Source: Pseudorhizobium flavum (GTDB taxonomy: Bacteria; Pseudomonadota; Alphaproteobacteria; Rhizobiales; Rhizobiaceae). Taken from it: 64,000 nucleotides of DNA. The stretch lies in the NCBI RefSeq assembly GCF_902502825.2, contig NZ_LR723670.1, positions 3,882,001 to 3,946,000 of the forward strand. Direction: 5' to 3'. Position numbers and translations under genes: made by a program. Positions 35,772 to 45,290 of the stretch are shown here, one piece after another. Under the pieces are notes generated by a model that was not told the origin of the DNA, did not search any database, and worked only from the letters and a program-made list of their open reading frames with translations. The number at the start of each line of letters is the position of its first letter. Position 1 is the stretch's first letter.

Positions 35772-36461
35772 ATGGTGGAAACCAGCACTGCATGGCACCT
35801 GATTGCGTCCGGCGATGCAACCTTATTTGCAATCGTTGGCCTGTCGCTGCTCGTCAGCCTGTCTGCCGTGGCCGTCGCGGCGATCATCGCCCTGCCGCTT
35901 GGCGCTATGGTCGCGCTTACCAGCTTTCCCGGCCGCACGACAATCGTGGTGGTGCTCAACGGCTTCATGGGGCTGCCACCGGTTGTGGTTGGTCTGACTG
36001 TTTATCTGTTGCTGTCGCGATCCGGACCGCTGGGACAGTTCGGGCTGCTGTTTACGCCAACTGCCATGGTCATCGCGCAGGCCTTGCTGGTCCTGCCGAT
36101 CATTGCTTCGCTCACGCGCCAGACAATCGAGCAGTTGTGGCTCGAATATCGCGAAGAACTCACAGCGATGGGAATCGGCTGGACTGGCCGGGTCGCGACA
36201 CTCTTGTGGGATAGCCGCTTCAATCTGGTCACTGCCCTGCTTGCCGGATTTGGCCGGGCTGCGGCTGAGGTCGGCACAGTGATGATCGTGGGCGGCAATA
36301 TTGATGGCTTCACCCGCACCATGACGACGACGATTGCGCTTGAAACCTCCAAGGGCAATCTCCCCCTGGCGATGGGACTTGGCATCATCCTCATTTTTAT
36401 CATCCTGCTGATCAATGCGGCCGCCTGGTGCATTCGGTTGCGGGCCGAAGGGACCAGCTAG
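35772..36461 (+). CDS. tupB: Tungstate ABC transporter permease TupB
   Basis: About 229 residues with five to six membrane helices. The motif GFGRAAAEVGTVMIVGGNI is the ATPase-docking loop typical of TupB/ModB-like permeases. The ATG at 35772 has GTGAGG 6 bases upstream; in-frame TTG and GTG codons at 35757 and 35760 are less likely. The next gene (tupC) starts directly after its stop. Confidence 0.9.
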   Translation: MVETSTAWHLIASGDATLFAIVGLSLLVSLSAVAVAAIIALPLGAMVALTSFPGRTTIVVVLNGFMGLPPVVVGLTVYLLLSRSGPLGQFGLLFTPTAMVIAQALLVLPIIASLTRQTIEQLWLEYREELTAMGIGWTGRVATLLWDSRFNLVTALLAGFGRAAAEVGTVMIVGGNIDGFTRTMTTTIALETSKGNLPLAMGLGIILIFIILLINAAAWCIRLRAEGTS

Positions 36462-37202
36462 ATGCGTGCTATCTCAAGCGATCTGCCTATCGTCCTCAAT
36501 GGGGTCTCACTGATGGCTGGTGCGACAACAATACTGGACCAGCTGAACCTGACCATCGGCCGGGGTGGGCCAACGCTGATTGTCGGTCCCAATGGTTCGG
36601 GTAAGACTTCGCTGTTGCGGTTGTGCATGGGCTTGGCCCACCCCGCGCGGGGCCGGGTGAGTTGGGGAGGGCGGACGGATGGCGGACCTGGACGGCGCGC
36701 ATTCCTGTTCCAGAAACCGGTCATGCTGCGACGCTCGGCTGCCGCGAATGTTGCCTACGGGCTTGCGCGTGCCGGCCACCCGAGCGGCTTGCGCCACAGT
36801 CGCGTGCTGGAGTTGCTCGAGACCGTCGGCCTGAGCGAACTTGCGCTGCGGCCCGCGCGCCGCTTGTCGGGTGGCGAACAGCAACGATTGGCACTTGCAC
36901 GTGCCTTGGCGCGCCAGCCCGAAATCCTTCTGCTCGACGAACCAACGGCCAGCCTCGATCCGGCGGCGACCCGCGTGGTCGAGGACATAATTCATGCCAG
37001 CGTTCAATCGGGGACCAAGGTGATCATGACAACGCATGATCTGGGCCAGGTGCGCCGGCTGGCGTCGGACGTGGTCTTTCTCGTTCGCGGGCGTGTTTGC
37101 GAGCATGCCGGCGTAGCCGATTTTTTCGACCGACCCCTAACGCCCCAGGCCGGAGCCTTTGTCCGCGGCGACCTTGTCCTTGATCAACAAGACGGAGATT
37201 GA
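36462..37202 (+). CDS. tupC: Tungstate ABC transporter ATPase TupC
   Basis: This 246-residue ATPase has Walker A GPNGSGKTS, signature LSGGEQQR, Walker B ILLLDEP and H-loop MTTHDLGQVRRLA. It drives the importer with TupB and TupA. It starts immediately after the tupB stop and ends 2 bases before tupA, consistent with an operon in the order tupB-tupC-tupA rather than the usual tupABC. Confidence 0.9.
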   Translation: MRAISSDLPIVLNGVSLMAGATTILDQLNLTIGRGGPTLIVGPNGSGKTSLLRLCMGLAHPARGRVSWGGRTDGGPGRRAFLFQKPVMLRRSAAANVAYGLARAGHPSGLRHSRVLELLETVGLSELALRPARRLSGGEQQRLALARALARQPEILLLDEPTASLDPAATRVVEDIIHASVQSGTKVIMTTHDLGQVRRLASDVVFLVRGRVCEHAGVADFFDRPLTPQAGAFVRGDLVLDQQDGD

Positions 37203-37204
37203 CA

Positions 37205-38035
37205 ATGCTGCTACGCCGGTTGCTTCCCATCATTGCAGTCCATCTGTGCGTCATTGGCATGCCGGCGCTGGCCGAAAACCAGTCGATCCTCGTTGCGTCG
37301 ACAACATCCACTCAAGATTCAGGTCTGTTCGACCACATTCTTCCCTTGTTTGAGAAGAAGACCGGAATCACCGTCAAGGTCGTGGCACAGGGTACAGGTC
37401 AGGCGCTGGACACGGCCCGACGCGGCGATGCGGACGTGGTGCTCGTTCATGCCAAGGCACAGGAAGAGAAGTTTGTCGGCGAGGGATTTGGCGTAAAGCG
37501 CTTTGACGTAATGTATAACGACTTCGTGCTGATCGGGCCAAGCAACGATCCAGCCGGAATCAGCGGCATGAAGGACATCACCGCCGCCCTGGTCGCCATC
37601 GAGGCAAAACAGGCCGCATTTGTCTCGCGCGGCGACAGATCAGGCACCCATGCTGCAGAACTCAAATTGTGGGAGGAGGCCGGCATCGATATCGAGGACG
37701 CAAAGGGGTCATGGTACAAGGATATCGGACAGGGGATGGGAGCTGCGCTAAATGCCGCCTCCTCAATGAGCGCCTATGTCCTGGCCGACCGCGGCACTTG
37801 GCTGTCGTTCAACAATCGTGGTGATCTCGACCTCCTCGTCGAGGGCGACAAGCGGCTCTTCAATCAGTATGGGATCATTCTGGTGAACCCGCAGAAGCAT
37901 CCCGAGGTCAAGGTGGAGGCAGGCACGACCTTCATCAACTGGCTGATCTCGCGCGAGGGCCAGGCAGCGATTGCCGGCTACAGGGTCAACGGGCAGCAGC
38001 TCTTCTTCCCGAATGCAGGCGGGGAACGCATGTGA
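37205..38035 (+). CDS. tupA: Tungstate-binding protein TupA
   Basis: This protein of about 276 residues begins with a signal peptide (LLPIIAVHLCVIGMPALAE). The mature N-terminus has ASTTSTQDSGLFD, the TTTS-like oxyanion motif that sets TupA/WtpA apart from ModA. Other landmarks are SRGDRSGTHAAELKLWEEAGI and ADRGTWLSFNNRGDLDLLV. TupA binds tungstate with very high affinity and discriminates against molybdate. GGAG lies 7 bases before the ATG at 37205. Confidence 0.9.
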   Translation: MLLRRLLPIIAVHLCVIGMPALAENQSILVASTTSTQDSGLFDHILPLFEKKTGITVKVVAQGTGQALDTARRGDADVVLVHAKAQEEKFVGEGFGVKRFDVMYNDFVLIGPSNDPAGISGMKDITAALVAIEAKQAAFVSRGDRSGTHAAELKLWEEAGIDIEDAKGSWYKDIGQGMGAALNAASSMSAYVLADRGTWLSFNNRGDLDLLVEGDKRLFNQYGIILVNPQKHPEVKVEAGTTFINWLISREGQAAIAGYRVNGQQLFFPNAGGERM

Positions 38036-38077
38036 GGGCTGTTGCCAAGCTGCCCGTATCTGCTCCATGATTGATCC

Positions 38078-39208
38078 ATGATGGCAAATCACCACTCGAG
38101 GAGTGCCCTGACCAGCCTGGATGTAGCGCTTGCAACGCTTCTCGATGGAGCAGAGCCGGTCGCGCCCCGTCCGGAGCCGCTTAACCAGGCGCTTGGGAGC
38201 ATTGCCGCAGCGATGCCGGCCAACCTGCCAGCATTCCCCCTGGAAGACACAGCCATCATCGACGGATGGGCCTGTTGTGCCCTTGACCTTGTGGGGGCAT
38301 CTGGATACTCGCCCGTCGCACTTTCGCATGCGCCCGCCTGGGTGAATGCCGGCGATGCCATGCCGCGCGGATGCGACTGTGTCTTACAAGCTGATCTTGT
38401 CGATTGCACGACTTCGGTTGCGCTCGCAGTCGGTGAGGCTGCCCCCGGCCAGGGGGTCCGTCGCGAGGGGGAGGATATGCAAGCCCATCGACCGCCGGTT
38501 CTTGAAGGCCGGACAATTTCTCCTGCCGACCTGCTGATTGCACGCAAGGCAGGACTAAGCCAGATCGCCGTGCGTCGTCCCCGCGTGCGACTCATCGATG
38601 TCGCTGCAGGTGATCGGCAGACCACGTCGCTATGTTTCCTTGTGGAAAGCATGGTGGCCTCGAATGCATCCGTTGTCGCAGTGGAAACCACCTGTCGGGA
38701 TGCTCCGTCGATCGCAGCCGCCCTTGCAGGCGAGGCGTGCGACCTGCTTGTCATGATCGGAGGTACCGGTGACGGGCTTTTTGATGCCACGGCCGAAGCT
38801 CTAAGGCACGCCGGCGCACTGATCGCGCATCGAATTGCTGTACGGCCGGGGGAAACAAGCGCGATCGGCCGGCTCGGCAGCACACCTGTGGTCGCCTTGG
38901 CCGGCGCGCCGGAAAGTGTCCTCGCCGGTTATCTGGTATTTGTTCAACCGCTCCTTGATCGCCTGTCGGGACGTTCTCATCGGCAGGGTCTTCCTATGCC
39001 GCTGGCGCGAAAGATTGCGTCGAAGGTTGGCATCAGTGAGGTCGTTCTGCTCGCAAGAGAGAAGGACATGTGGATGCCGCTGGCGGTCGGCACCTTTCCG
39101 TTGGAGGCTATTCGGCTCGCAGAAGCATGGCTGGTCGTGCCGGGCAATTGCGAGGGATATGACGCCGAAACGGTGGTTGCCGCTATGCCTCTCCGCAACA
39201 TAAACTGA
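38078..39208 (+). CDS. MoeA-like protein with degenerate active-site motifs
   Basis: This 376-residue protein shares the MoeA fold order (EDTAIIDGWAC in place of NSAVDGYA, DAMPRGCDCVLQ, GEDMQAHRPP) but differs at key loops. The TSGG-x-S-x-GDxD loop is reduced to MIGGTGDGLFD. The metal-insertion KPG-x-P motif becomes VRPGETSAIG, and GLPGNPV becomes ALAGAPESV. It may have lost catalysis or changed to another step, such as tungsten handling. It starts 42 bases after tupA and ends 8 bases before the MoeA fusion. Confidence 0.75.
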   Translation: MMANHHSRSALTSLDVALATLLDGAEPVAPRPEPLNQALGSIAAAMPANLPAFPLEDTAIIDGWACCALDLVGASGYSPVALSHAPAWVNAGDAMPRGCDCVLQADLVDCTTSVALAVGEAAPGQGVRREGEDMQAHRPPVLEGRTISPADLLIARKAGLSQIAVRRPRVRLIDVAAGDRQTTSLCFLVESMVASNASVVAVETTCRDAPSIAAALAGEACDLLVMIGGTGDGLFDATAEALRHAGALIAHRIAVRPGETSAIGRLGSTPVVALAGAPESVLAGYLVFVQPLLDRLSGRSHRQGLPMPLARKIASKVGISEVVLLAREKDMWMPLAVGTFPLEAIRLAEAWLVVPGNCEGYDAETVVAAMPLRNIN

Positions 39209-39216
39209 GCCCTCCA

Positions 39217-41166
39217 ATGATCTCATCTCCTTCTTCAAAGACGCAAAGTACTGAGCAAAAGCAATTTTTGACGATCCTGTCGCGCGAGGAGGCCATGGCT
39301 CGGTTCGAGGAGGCTCTGGGTTCATGGCAGGTGTCGACGCAAAGACGCAGCCTGGCCGACGCGCTTGGAATGGTGCTTGCAGAAGATGTCGCCGCGCCAG
39401 TCGATGTTCCACCCTTCGATCGTTCCAATGTGGACGGGTTTGCGGTGCGTGCAGCAGATCTGACAACAGCCTCGGAACTTCACCCCGCTCGGTTGATGCT
39501 GAATCAGGAGACGATTGCCTGTGGCACTGTTCCACAAGTAGCAGTCGTGCCGGGTACAGCCACACCAATCGCCACCGGAGGCCCGCTTCCCAGGGGTGCT
39601 GACGCTGTCGTTATGAGCGAACATAGCCAACCAGCGGAGAATGGAGCCGTCGAGATGTTTCGACCTGCATCTCCGGGGCAATTCATCTCGAGCGCCGGAT
39701 CGGACATGGCCCGGGGAGAAGTCGTCTTGCGGGCCGGATCGATCATTGGCGCCCGCGAGATAGGGATGCTCGCAGCCTGCGGAACCGCGCATGTCACCGT
39801 GGCCTGCAAGTTGCGCGTCGCTGTTGTGTCCACCGGTGATGAACTCGTGCAACCAGGCGAGCCGCTGCGGCCGGCTGGCATCTATGACGCCAACGGAGCG
39901 ATCATCAGTGCCGCAGTCATCGAAAACGGTGGTGAGGCTAGCTTTCTTGGGGCATTTGCGGATGACGAGGAAAAGCTCGAGGCGGCTATGCGCGACGCGC
40001 TCGCCTCGCATGATGTTTTGATCATGTCAGGGGGGACATCCAAGGGAGCTGGAGATATCAGCTACCGGATTATCGAGCGTCTTGGATCCCCGGGCATTAT
40101 TGCCCATGGCGTTGCTCTTAAGCCTGGAAAGCCACTCTGTTTGGCCGTGTGCGATGGCAAGCCTGTCATCATCCTGCCGGGTTTTCCGACGTCGGCGATG
40201 TTCACTTTTCATGACATGATTGTGCCTGTCTTGCGACGTCTGGCGCGCTTGCCGCCGCGTGTCGATATCCAAACGAGTGCGCAACTGCCATTTCGCATCG
40301 CTTCCGAACTCGGGCGCACCGAATATGTCATGGTGTCCTTGGTGCAAGGGCGTGATGGGCTGACTGCTTATGCTTCCGGCAAGGGCTCGGGAGCAATAAC
40401 CGCTTTCACTCAGGCCGATGGCTTCATTCGTATCGATGCACTGGCCGACCACCTGCCGGCAGGTGAGAACGTGCAGGTGACCTTGTTCACGCCGCAGGTA
40501 AGGGTGCCCGATCTAGTCGTTATCGGCAGCCATTGCACAGGCCTTGATCTGGTTGTCAGCAAAATCGTCCAGAAGGGTATTTCCGTGCGATCACTGGCTG
40601 TTGGAAGCCTGGGCGGTCTTGCAGCCGCCAGACGTGGGGAATGCGACCTTGCACCCATCCATCTGCTTGACGCACAGACCGGTGTCTACAACAGACCGTT
40701 TCTGGCTGAAGGGATGGAACTGGTACCCGGCTGGCGGCGCATGCAAGGCATCATATTCCGCTCGGGTGACATGCGATTTGAGGGGCGCAGCGCAGCAGAA
40801 GCGATGAAAGCAGTGCTGGCCGATCCGGAATGCATGATGGTCAATCGTAATCAGGGCGCCGGCACGCGCATCCTGATCGACCAATTGCTCGGCCATGCCC
40901 GCCCTGACGGCTACTGGAACCAGCCCCGCTCGCACACCGCAGTGGCTGCCGCCGTCGAACAGAGACGTGCCGATTGGGGCGTTACCATCGCTCCCATGGC
41001 ACGAGCAGCGGGCCTCGGCTTCATACCGTTGACGGAGGAGCACTATGATTTTGTAGTGGTCGCAGAGAGCCGGGAGCGCGAACCGGTCCAGGCCTTCCTT
41101 GAAGCGCTCTCGTCAAGCTCCATGCAGGACGCGTTGGAGCAAGCCGGCTTCAGTCGCGCTGGCTGA
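39217..41166 (+). CDS. MoeA fused to a PBP-like (LysR-substrate/ModA type) domain
   Basis: A 649-residue fusion. Residues about 20-420 are a MoeA domain (FDRSNVDGFAVRAADL, STGDELVQPGEPL, MSGGTSKGAGDISY, LKPGKPLCLAVCDG, ILPGFPTSAMF). Residues about 430-649 are a periplasmic-binding-like domain (SHCTGLDLVVSKIVQKG, NQGAGTRILIDQLL, EQRRADWGVTIAPMARAAGL). The second domain is the same type as the effector domain of the tup-locus regulator. It may sense or deliver the oxyanion for cofactor metallation; that is inference from domain pairing and tup linkage. Confidence 0.85.
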   Translation: MISSPSSKTQSTEQKQFLTILSREEAMARFEEALGSWQVSTQRRSLADALGMVLAEDVAAPVDVPPFDRSNVDGFAVRAADLTTASELHPARLMLNQETIACGTVPQVAVVPGTATPIATGGPLPRGADAVVMSEHSQPAENGAVEMFRPASPGQFISSAGSDMARGEVVLRAGSIIGAREIGMLAACGTAHVTVACKLRVAVVSTGDELVQPGEPLRPAGIYDANGAIISAAVIENGGEASFLGAFADDEEKLEAAMRDALASHDVLIMSGGTSKGAGDISYRIIERLGSPGIIAHGVALKPGKPLCLAVCDGKPVIILPGFPTSAMFTFHDMIVPVLRRLARLPPRVDIQTSAQLPFRIASELGRTEYVMVSLVQGRDGLTAYASGKGSGAITAFTQADGFIRIDALADHLPAGENVQVTLFTPQVRVPDLVVIGSHCTGLDLVVSKIVQKGISVRSLAVGSLGGLAAARRGECDLAPIHLLDAQTGVYNRPFLAEGMELVPGWRRMQGIIFRSGDMRFEGRSAAEAMKAVLADPECMMVNRNQGAGTRILIDQLLGHARPDGYWNQPRSHTAVAAAVEQRRADWGVTIAPMARAAGLGFIPLTEEHYDFVVVAESREREPVQAFLEALSSSSMQDALEQAGFSRAG

Positions 41167-41710
41167 CGTAAACCGCAGAACCTCCATGATCACGTAAGAC
41201 ATTGGGCCCCGGAGCGTGAGCTTTGTGAATAGCCAAGGGGGAAATCAACTGCTGAAGATACGGTCGAGTCGAGGCGCTCGCTGACAGCGCGCAAGTGAGA
41301 AGCACAGCTCTTGTCAAAAGGGGACGCTGTCCCGGCCGAACCATCGTTAGACTGGCGCCGCTATGCGAGTTCCTTCTGGACAGCTACCTGCTGCTCGCGA
41401 GCAGGCAACCAATGGCGACAGACAGCAGTTCTTGAAGAAATATGCTGGAGCCGTTGAGAACCTTGTAAGCTGTTCGGATGATCGGCCAACTTGGCTGAAC
41501 CTTCCAGTACCTCCTGCGGATCGACAATGCCAGTTCCGGTGCTAATGCGCCTTTGGGAGGGCATAGCTTAGCGCCTTTGCCAATCAGCCGAATGAAGGAC
41601 CGGACGACAGCGGCGCCGAAGGTGAAGTTCAGCGCGGTCGATCCCCGAAATCGTCGACGAAACCCGCGACTATGCCGCCCGGTCCCAGATTGTGTACTCG
41701 AGAACCGAGC
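41167..41710. other. Intergenic, no gene recognised
   Basis: About 540 bases between the MoeA fusion and nirK. Short frames on both strands match no family. No strong hairpin plus T-run is visible. It may contain the transcription ends of the two converging units. Confidence 0.5.
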
Positions 41711-42868
41711 TTATGAAAGCTCCTCGAATACCTCCGGGTTCTCCTCTCCCTCAACGTCGATCCAGCCTGCTAGGCCGCGTTCGACCCTGGACAGAGAGTG
41801 GTCGACCAGAACATAGCGCCCCGGCACTTCCGGCTGGAATTCCACGATCGTGGCGCCTCCTGCCGGTACAACAACAGTCTGCACCTCTTCCTGGGGCGGC
41901 TGTGTGACGCTGCCATTGATGTAGACCCTGTCGAAGATTTCCCCGATTACGTGGAAAGACGACACATGATTGGGGCCACCGACGCCAAAGAAGATGCGGA
42001 TAGTCTCACCCACCGCTGCCTTCATTGGATAATGGTCCGTCAGGGCACCAACGTGGCCATTGAGCACAAAATATTCTGGCCGCTCATTCAGAAGCTTTTC
42101 GTAGTCCTCTGTCAGGAGGCCTTCCGATCCGAAAGGCTCGGCGGTGTAGATCTCTCCTTGCATCACGTAGAACTCGCGGTCGACAGGGGGCAATCCCTCC
42201 TCTGGCTCCACAAGGATCATCCCGTACATCCCATTCGCAATATGCATCGCTACAGGCGGAACCGCGCAGTGGTAGACATAGAGCCCCGGATGCCGAGCCT
42301 TGAACTTGAAAGCCTTTTCTTCACCGGGTGCGCAGTTCGTAGCCTCGGCGCCACCGCCGGGGCCCGTAACCGCATGGAAGTCAACATTGTGCATCATCCA
42401 GCTATCTTCCGAGTTTTTAAGGTGTACCTCGACGGTATCCCCGACCCGGACACGCACCATCGGCCCCGGGACTGTTCCATTGAAGGTCCAGAAGCGGAAG
42501 GTCGCCCGCTGATCCAGCCTCGCTTCAACTTCCCGGGTCTCCAGGTCGACGCGAATGGTCTCAGGCTCACGCTTCCCGACGGGCGGCGGCACGGATGAGG
42601 GATCATGTGAGATATCATTGGCGACAGGTGTCGGCACGGAGTAAGCGCGTTGGCTGAGGCTGCCGACCGCGTTGCTGTGGGACGCAGCACGAGTGGTGTT
42701 GCCTGCCGCGCCATGAGGATGTTCTGCCGCGGCCTCGTGGGCTATTCCCACGGAACTGAGCGCCAGTCCGGCGGAGCCGGCGAGCAATGCGCGGCGCGAG
42801 ACAGTGCCGCCTTTGATATCTTCGGCGTGATTGTCGGTGCTATTGATCGTGTGACGTGTACGGTTCAT
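41711..42868 (-). CDS. nirK: Copper-containing nitrite reductase NirK, Tat-exported
   Basis: This 385-residue periplasmic enzyme reduces nitrite to NO. The ATG at 42868 follows GGAGAA by 7 bases, and a Tat leader (VSRRALLAGSAGLAL, near residue 23) precedes the mature part. The type 1 copper ligands are His160, Cys201, His209 and Met214. The type 2 site is His165, His200 and His357, with catalytic Asp163 and His306. The GGTVSRRALLAG leader and the mature layout fit class I NirK. It lies 38 bases after pseudoazurin in the same orientation, its electron donor. Confidence 0.95.
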   Translation of the reverse strand: MNRTRHTINSTDNHAEDIKGGTVSRRALLAGSAGLALSSVGIAHEAAAEHPHGAAGNTTRAASHSNAVGSLSQRAYSVPTPVANDISHDPSSVPPPVGKREPETIRVDLETREVEARLDQRATFRFWTFNGTVPGPMVRVRVGDTVEVHLKNSEDSWMMHNVDFHAVTGPGGGAEATNCAPGEEKAFKFKARHPGLYVYHCAVPPVAMHIANGMYGMILVEPEEGLPPVDREFYVMQGEIYTAEPFGSEGLLTEDYEKLLNERPEYFVLNGHVGALTDHYPMKAAVGETIRIFFGVGGPNHVSSFHVIGEIFDRVYINGSVTQPPQEEVQTVVVPAGGATIVEFQPEVPGRYVLVDHSLSRVERGLAGWIDVEGEENPEVFEELS

Positions 42869-42906
42869 TGCAGAGTTCTCCATCGCTTTCCGATTTGCAC
42901 ACGTCG

Positions 42907-43347
42907 TTAGCTGCCGCTGACTTCCCCGAGCAGCTCATCCATTCGCGTTCTGGCTTTGCCCGGTAGCTTCGCAGCTTTGATTTCGTCGATATTGTCGGTG
43001 CTATCACCCACCTGGATCACACCGACCATACCCATTCCGAGGTGCGGCAGGCATTTATACCCATAGACTCCCTCGACATCGAAAGTGACTTTGATCTCCT
43101 CATTGATCTTGCCCTTCCAGGGTTCCGCTCCCTCGGGGATCATGCCTTTGATCGATTCCGAATTGTGTCCTTTGTCCGCATTGACGAAAGTGACGGTGTC
43201 GCCTGGCGCGACTGCGAGGAATGCGGGCTCAAACTGCATCGCACGCCCTTCGGCATCCTTGTTCACCATCTTGACCTGATGGTCTGCGGCCAGGCTGTGA
43301 GTGGATAGGCTCAGAATGCCGAGCGCAGCGAGCGTGAGGAACTTCAT
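42907..43347 (-). CDS. paz: Pseudoazurin
   Basis: This 146-residue blue copper protein passes electrons to NirK. A signal peptide ([18 protein letters not shown]) gives a mature chain of about 125 residues. The ligands are His61, Cys99, His102 and Met107 ([13 protein letters not shown]), equal to His40, Cys78, His81 and Met86 of mature pseudoazurins. The ATG at 43347 has GGAGAG 7-8 bases upstream. It is upstream of nirK, so a paz-nirK operon is likely. Confidence 0.93.
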   Translation of the reverse strand: MKFLTLAALGILSLSTHSLAADHQVKMVNKDAEGRAMQFEPAFLAVAPGDTVTFVNADKGHNSESIKGMIPEGAEPWKGKINEEIKVTFDVEGVYGYKCLPHLGMGMVGVIQVGDSTDNIDEIKAAKLPGKARTRMDELLGEVSGS

Positions 43348-43388
43348 GTGTCTCTCCTTCGTCTTTGGCGGGGATCGACAGGCCAACC

Positions 43389-43402
43389 TTGAACCGAAGC
43401 AA
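43389..43402. promoter_or_regulatory. Weak CRP/FNR-like site upstream of paz-nirK
   Basis: TTGAACCGAAGCAA reads as TTGCT-N4-TTCAA on the minus strand, 8 of 10 positions of the FNR consensus TTGAT-N4-ATCAA. Its centre is only 48 bases from the paz ATG, so a standard -41.5 position would put the start site inside the ribosome site. It is therefore a weak candidate. Confidence 0.3.
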
Positions 43403-43635
43403 AGGTTCCAGTGATGCGTCTGCGTACGCTGAAAGTGTGCCCACGGCCCGCGATGCGACAAAAGGCGCCACCCCGCAGCACGAGAAAGAAAAGATGAGCG
43501 GGTATCGGAGGTTTGTCCCCCGGTTCCCTTTGCTGCATGATGGTCCCTATGGGGTTGCCGCCAACTTGCAGTGATCTAGGTGAGGACGAGGGGGCTGCCG
43601 CATGCTCCCGAGCAGCAGGAAGGGGAGGGCCGAGG

Positions 43636-45285
43636 ATGATCGGACAACTAACTGCCGGAGAAAGACAGCTTTCGGTTGTTATCCTGATAGCGCTGGTGAT
43701 CATCGGTATCGCCATGGCAGCCGCCGGCCGCTTCGATCCGCTCGGCATACACGGCGTTGTCGTTCTCTTGTGCAGCGGCGTGCTTTTGGCGCGGCTGCTG
43801 TCGTCGCTCTTCGAGCCGGAGCCGCATCCGGAGCGCCTGTCGAAGTATTACGATGATCCGATCAAGGTGGGCATTGTCTTCACGATGATCTGGGCCGTCT
43901 TCGGCATGTTCGTCGGCGTCTGGGCAGCCGCGCAACTTGCCTGGCCGTCGTTGAACTTCGATACGTCGTGGACGAGCTTCGGAAGGATCAGGCCGGCCCA
44001 CACGACGGGCGTCATCTTCGGATTTGGGGGCAATGCCCTCATTGCAACCTCATTCCACGTCGTCCAGCGGACGTCGCGAGCCCGACTGGCTGACCAGTTC
44101 AGCCCCTGGTTCGTCCTCTTCGGCTACAATCTCTTCTGCCTGGTCGCGGTTACCGGCTATCTCATGGGTGTGACCCAGTCCAAGGAATATGCCGAGGCGG
44201 AATGGTATGCCGATCTCTGGCTGGTTATTGTCTGGGTCACCTACTTCGTTCTCTACATACGGACGCTCGCGCGCCGGAAGGAGCCGCACATCTATGTGGC
44301 CAACTGGTACTACATGGCCTTCATCCTGGTCGTCGCGATGCTGCACATCGTCAACAACATCGCGATCCCGATCTCGCTCAGCCATGCGAAGAGCTACACG
44401 GTGTGGCCAGGCGTCCAGGATGCGATGGTTCAATGGTGGTACGGGCACAATGCCGTGGCCTTCTTCCTCACGGCAGGCTTTCTCGCCATGCTGTACTACT
44501 ATCTTCCCAAGCGCGCCGATCGTCCGATCTTTTCCTACAGGCTGTCGATCCTGAGCTTCTGGGGTATCACTTTCTTCTACATGTGGGTGGGGTCGCACCA
44601 CCTGCACTATACGGCGCTTCCACATTGGGTTCAGAACCTTGGGATGACCTTCTCGGTCATGTTGCTCGTCCCCTCCTGGGCCTCCGCGGGCAACGCACTT
44701 CTGACCTTGAACGGTGCCTGGCACAAGGTTCGCGATGATGCCACCCTCCGGTTCATGTTCATCGCGGCTATCTTCTACGGCCTCTCCACGTTCGAAGGTT
44801 CGTTCCTTGCGATCCGGCCCGTGAACTCTCTGTCCCATTACACCGACTGGACCGTGGGTCACGTCCATGCGGGCGTTCTCGGTTGGGTCGCCATGATCAC
44901 GTTCGGGGCTCTTTACACCCTCGTCCCTAGCCTTTGGCGTCGGGAGCGAATGTATTCCTCGATGCTGGTGGAGGCTCATTTCTGGCTCGCCCTTGCCGGG
45001 ACGCTGATCTACATCTTCGCGATGTGGAACTCCGGTATCATCCAGGGCCTGATGTGGCGGACCTACACCGAGCAGAACACGCTCACCTATTCCTTCATCG
45101 ACTCCCTGGTGGCGATGTATCCCTACTACATCGCGCGTACATTCGGCGGCCTGCTCTTTCTGATCGGTGCGATCATCGGTTCGTACAACATCTGGATGAC
45201 GGCGCGGGGAGCACCCGTCTCACGCGCTGAACAGGATCTGCCTGTCGTCGACGGCCCTGTCTCGCCAGCGACCCCAGCGGAGTAA
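43636..45285 (+). CDS. ccoN: cbb3-type cytochrome c oxidase subunit I (CcoN)
   Basis: This 549-residue, 12-helix heme-copper oxidase core reduces O2 at very low concentrations. The ATG at 43636 follows GGGAGGGCCGAGG. Landmarks are MVQWWYGHNAVAFFLTAGF, SHHLHYTALPHWVQNLGM, FSVMLLVPSWASAGNALLTL and HYTDWTVGHVHAGVLGW, all characteristic of CcoN and not of NorB. It heads ccoNOQP and is divergent from paz-nirK. Confidence 0.95.
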   Translation: MIGQLTAGERQLSVVILIALVIIGIAMAAAGRFDPLGIHGVVVLLCSGVLLARLLSSLFEPEPHPERLSKYYDDPIKVGIVFTMIWAVFGMFVGVWAAAQLAWPSLNFDTSWTSFGRIRPAHTTGVIFGFGGNALIATSFHVVQRTSRARLADQFSPWFVLFGYNLFCLVAVTGYLMGVTQSKEYAEAEWYADLWLVIVWVTYFVLYIRTLARRKEPHIYVANWYYMAFILVVAMLHIVNNIAIPISLSHAKSYTVWPGVQDAMVQWWYGHNAVAFFLTAGFLAMLYYYLPKRADRPIFSYRLSILSFWGITFFYMWVGSHHLHYTALPHWVQNLGMTFSVMLLVPSWASAGNALLTLNGAWHKVRDDATLRFMFIAAIFYGLSTFEGSFLAIRPVNSLSHYTDWTVGHVHAGVLGWVAMITFGALYTLVPSLWRRERMYSSMLVEAHFWLALAGTLIYIFAMWNSGIIQGLMWRTYTEQNTLTYSFIDSLVAMYPYYIARTFGGLLFLIGAIIGSYNIWMTARGAPVSRAEQDLPVVDGPVSPATPAE

Positions 45286-45290
45286 TCACG

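Noticed and set aside
43513..43635. An N-terminal extension of CcoN
   Set aside because: The added residues are not conserved, and the strong ribosome site lies just before 43636.
43636..45285. Reading the oxidase core as a NO reductase (NorB)
   Set aside because: The GHNAVAFFLTAGF and SHHLHYTALP motifs and the ccoO/Q/P neighbours identify CcoN.
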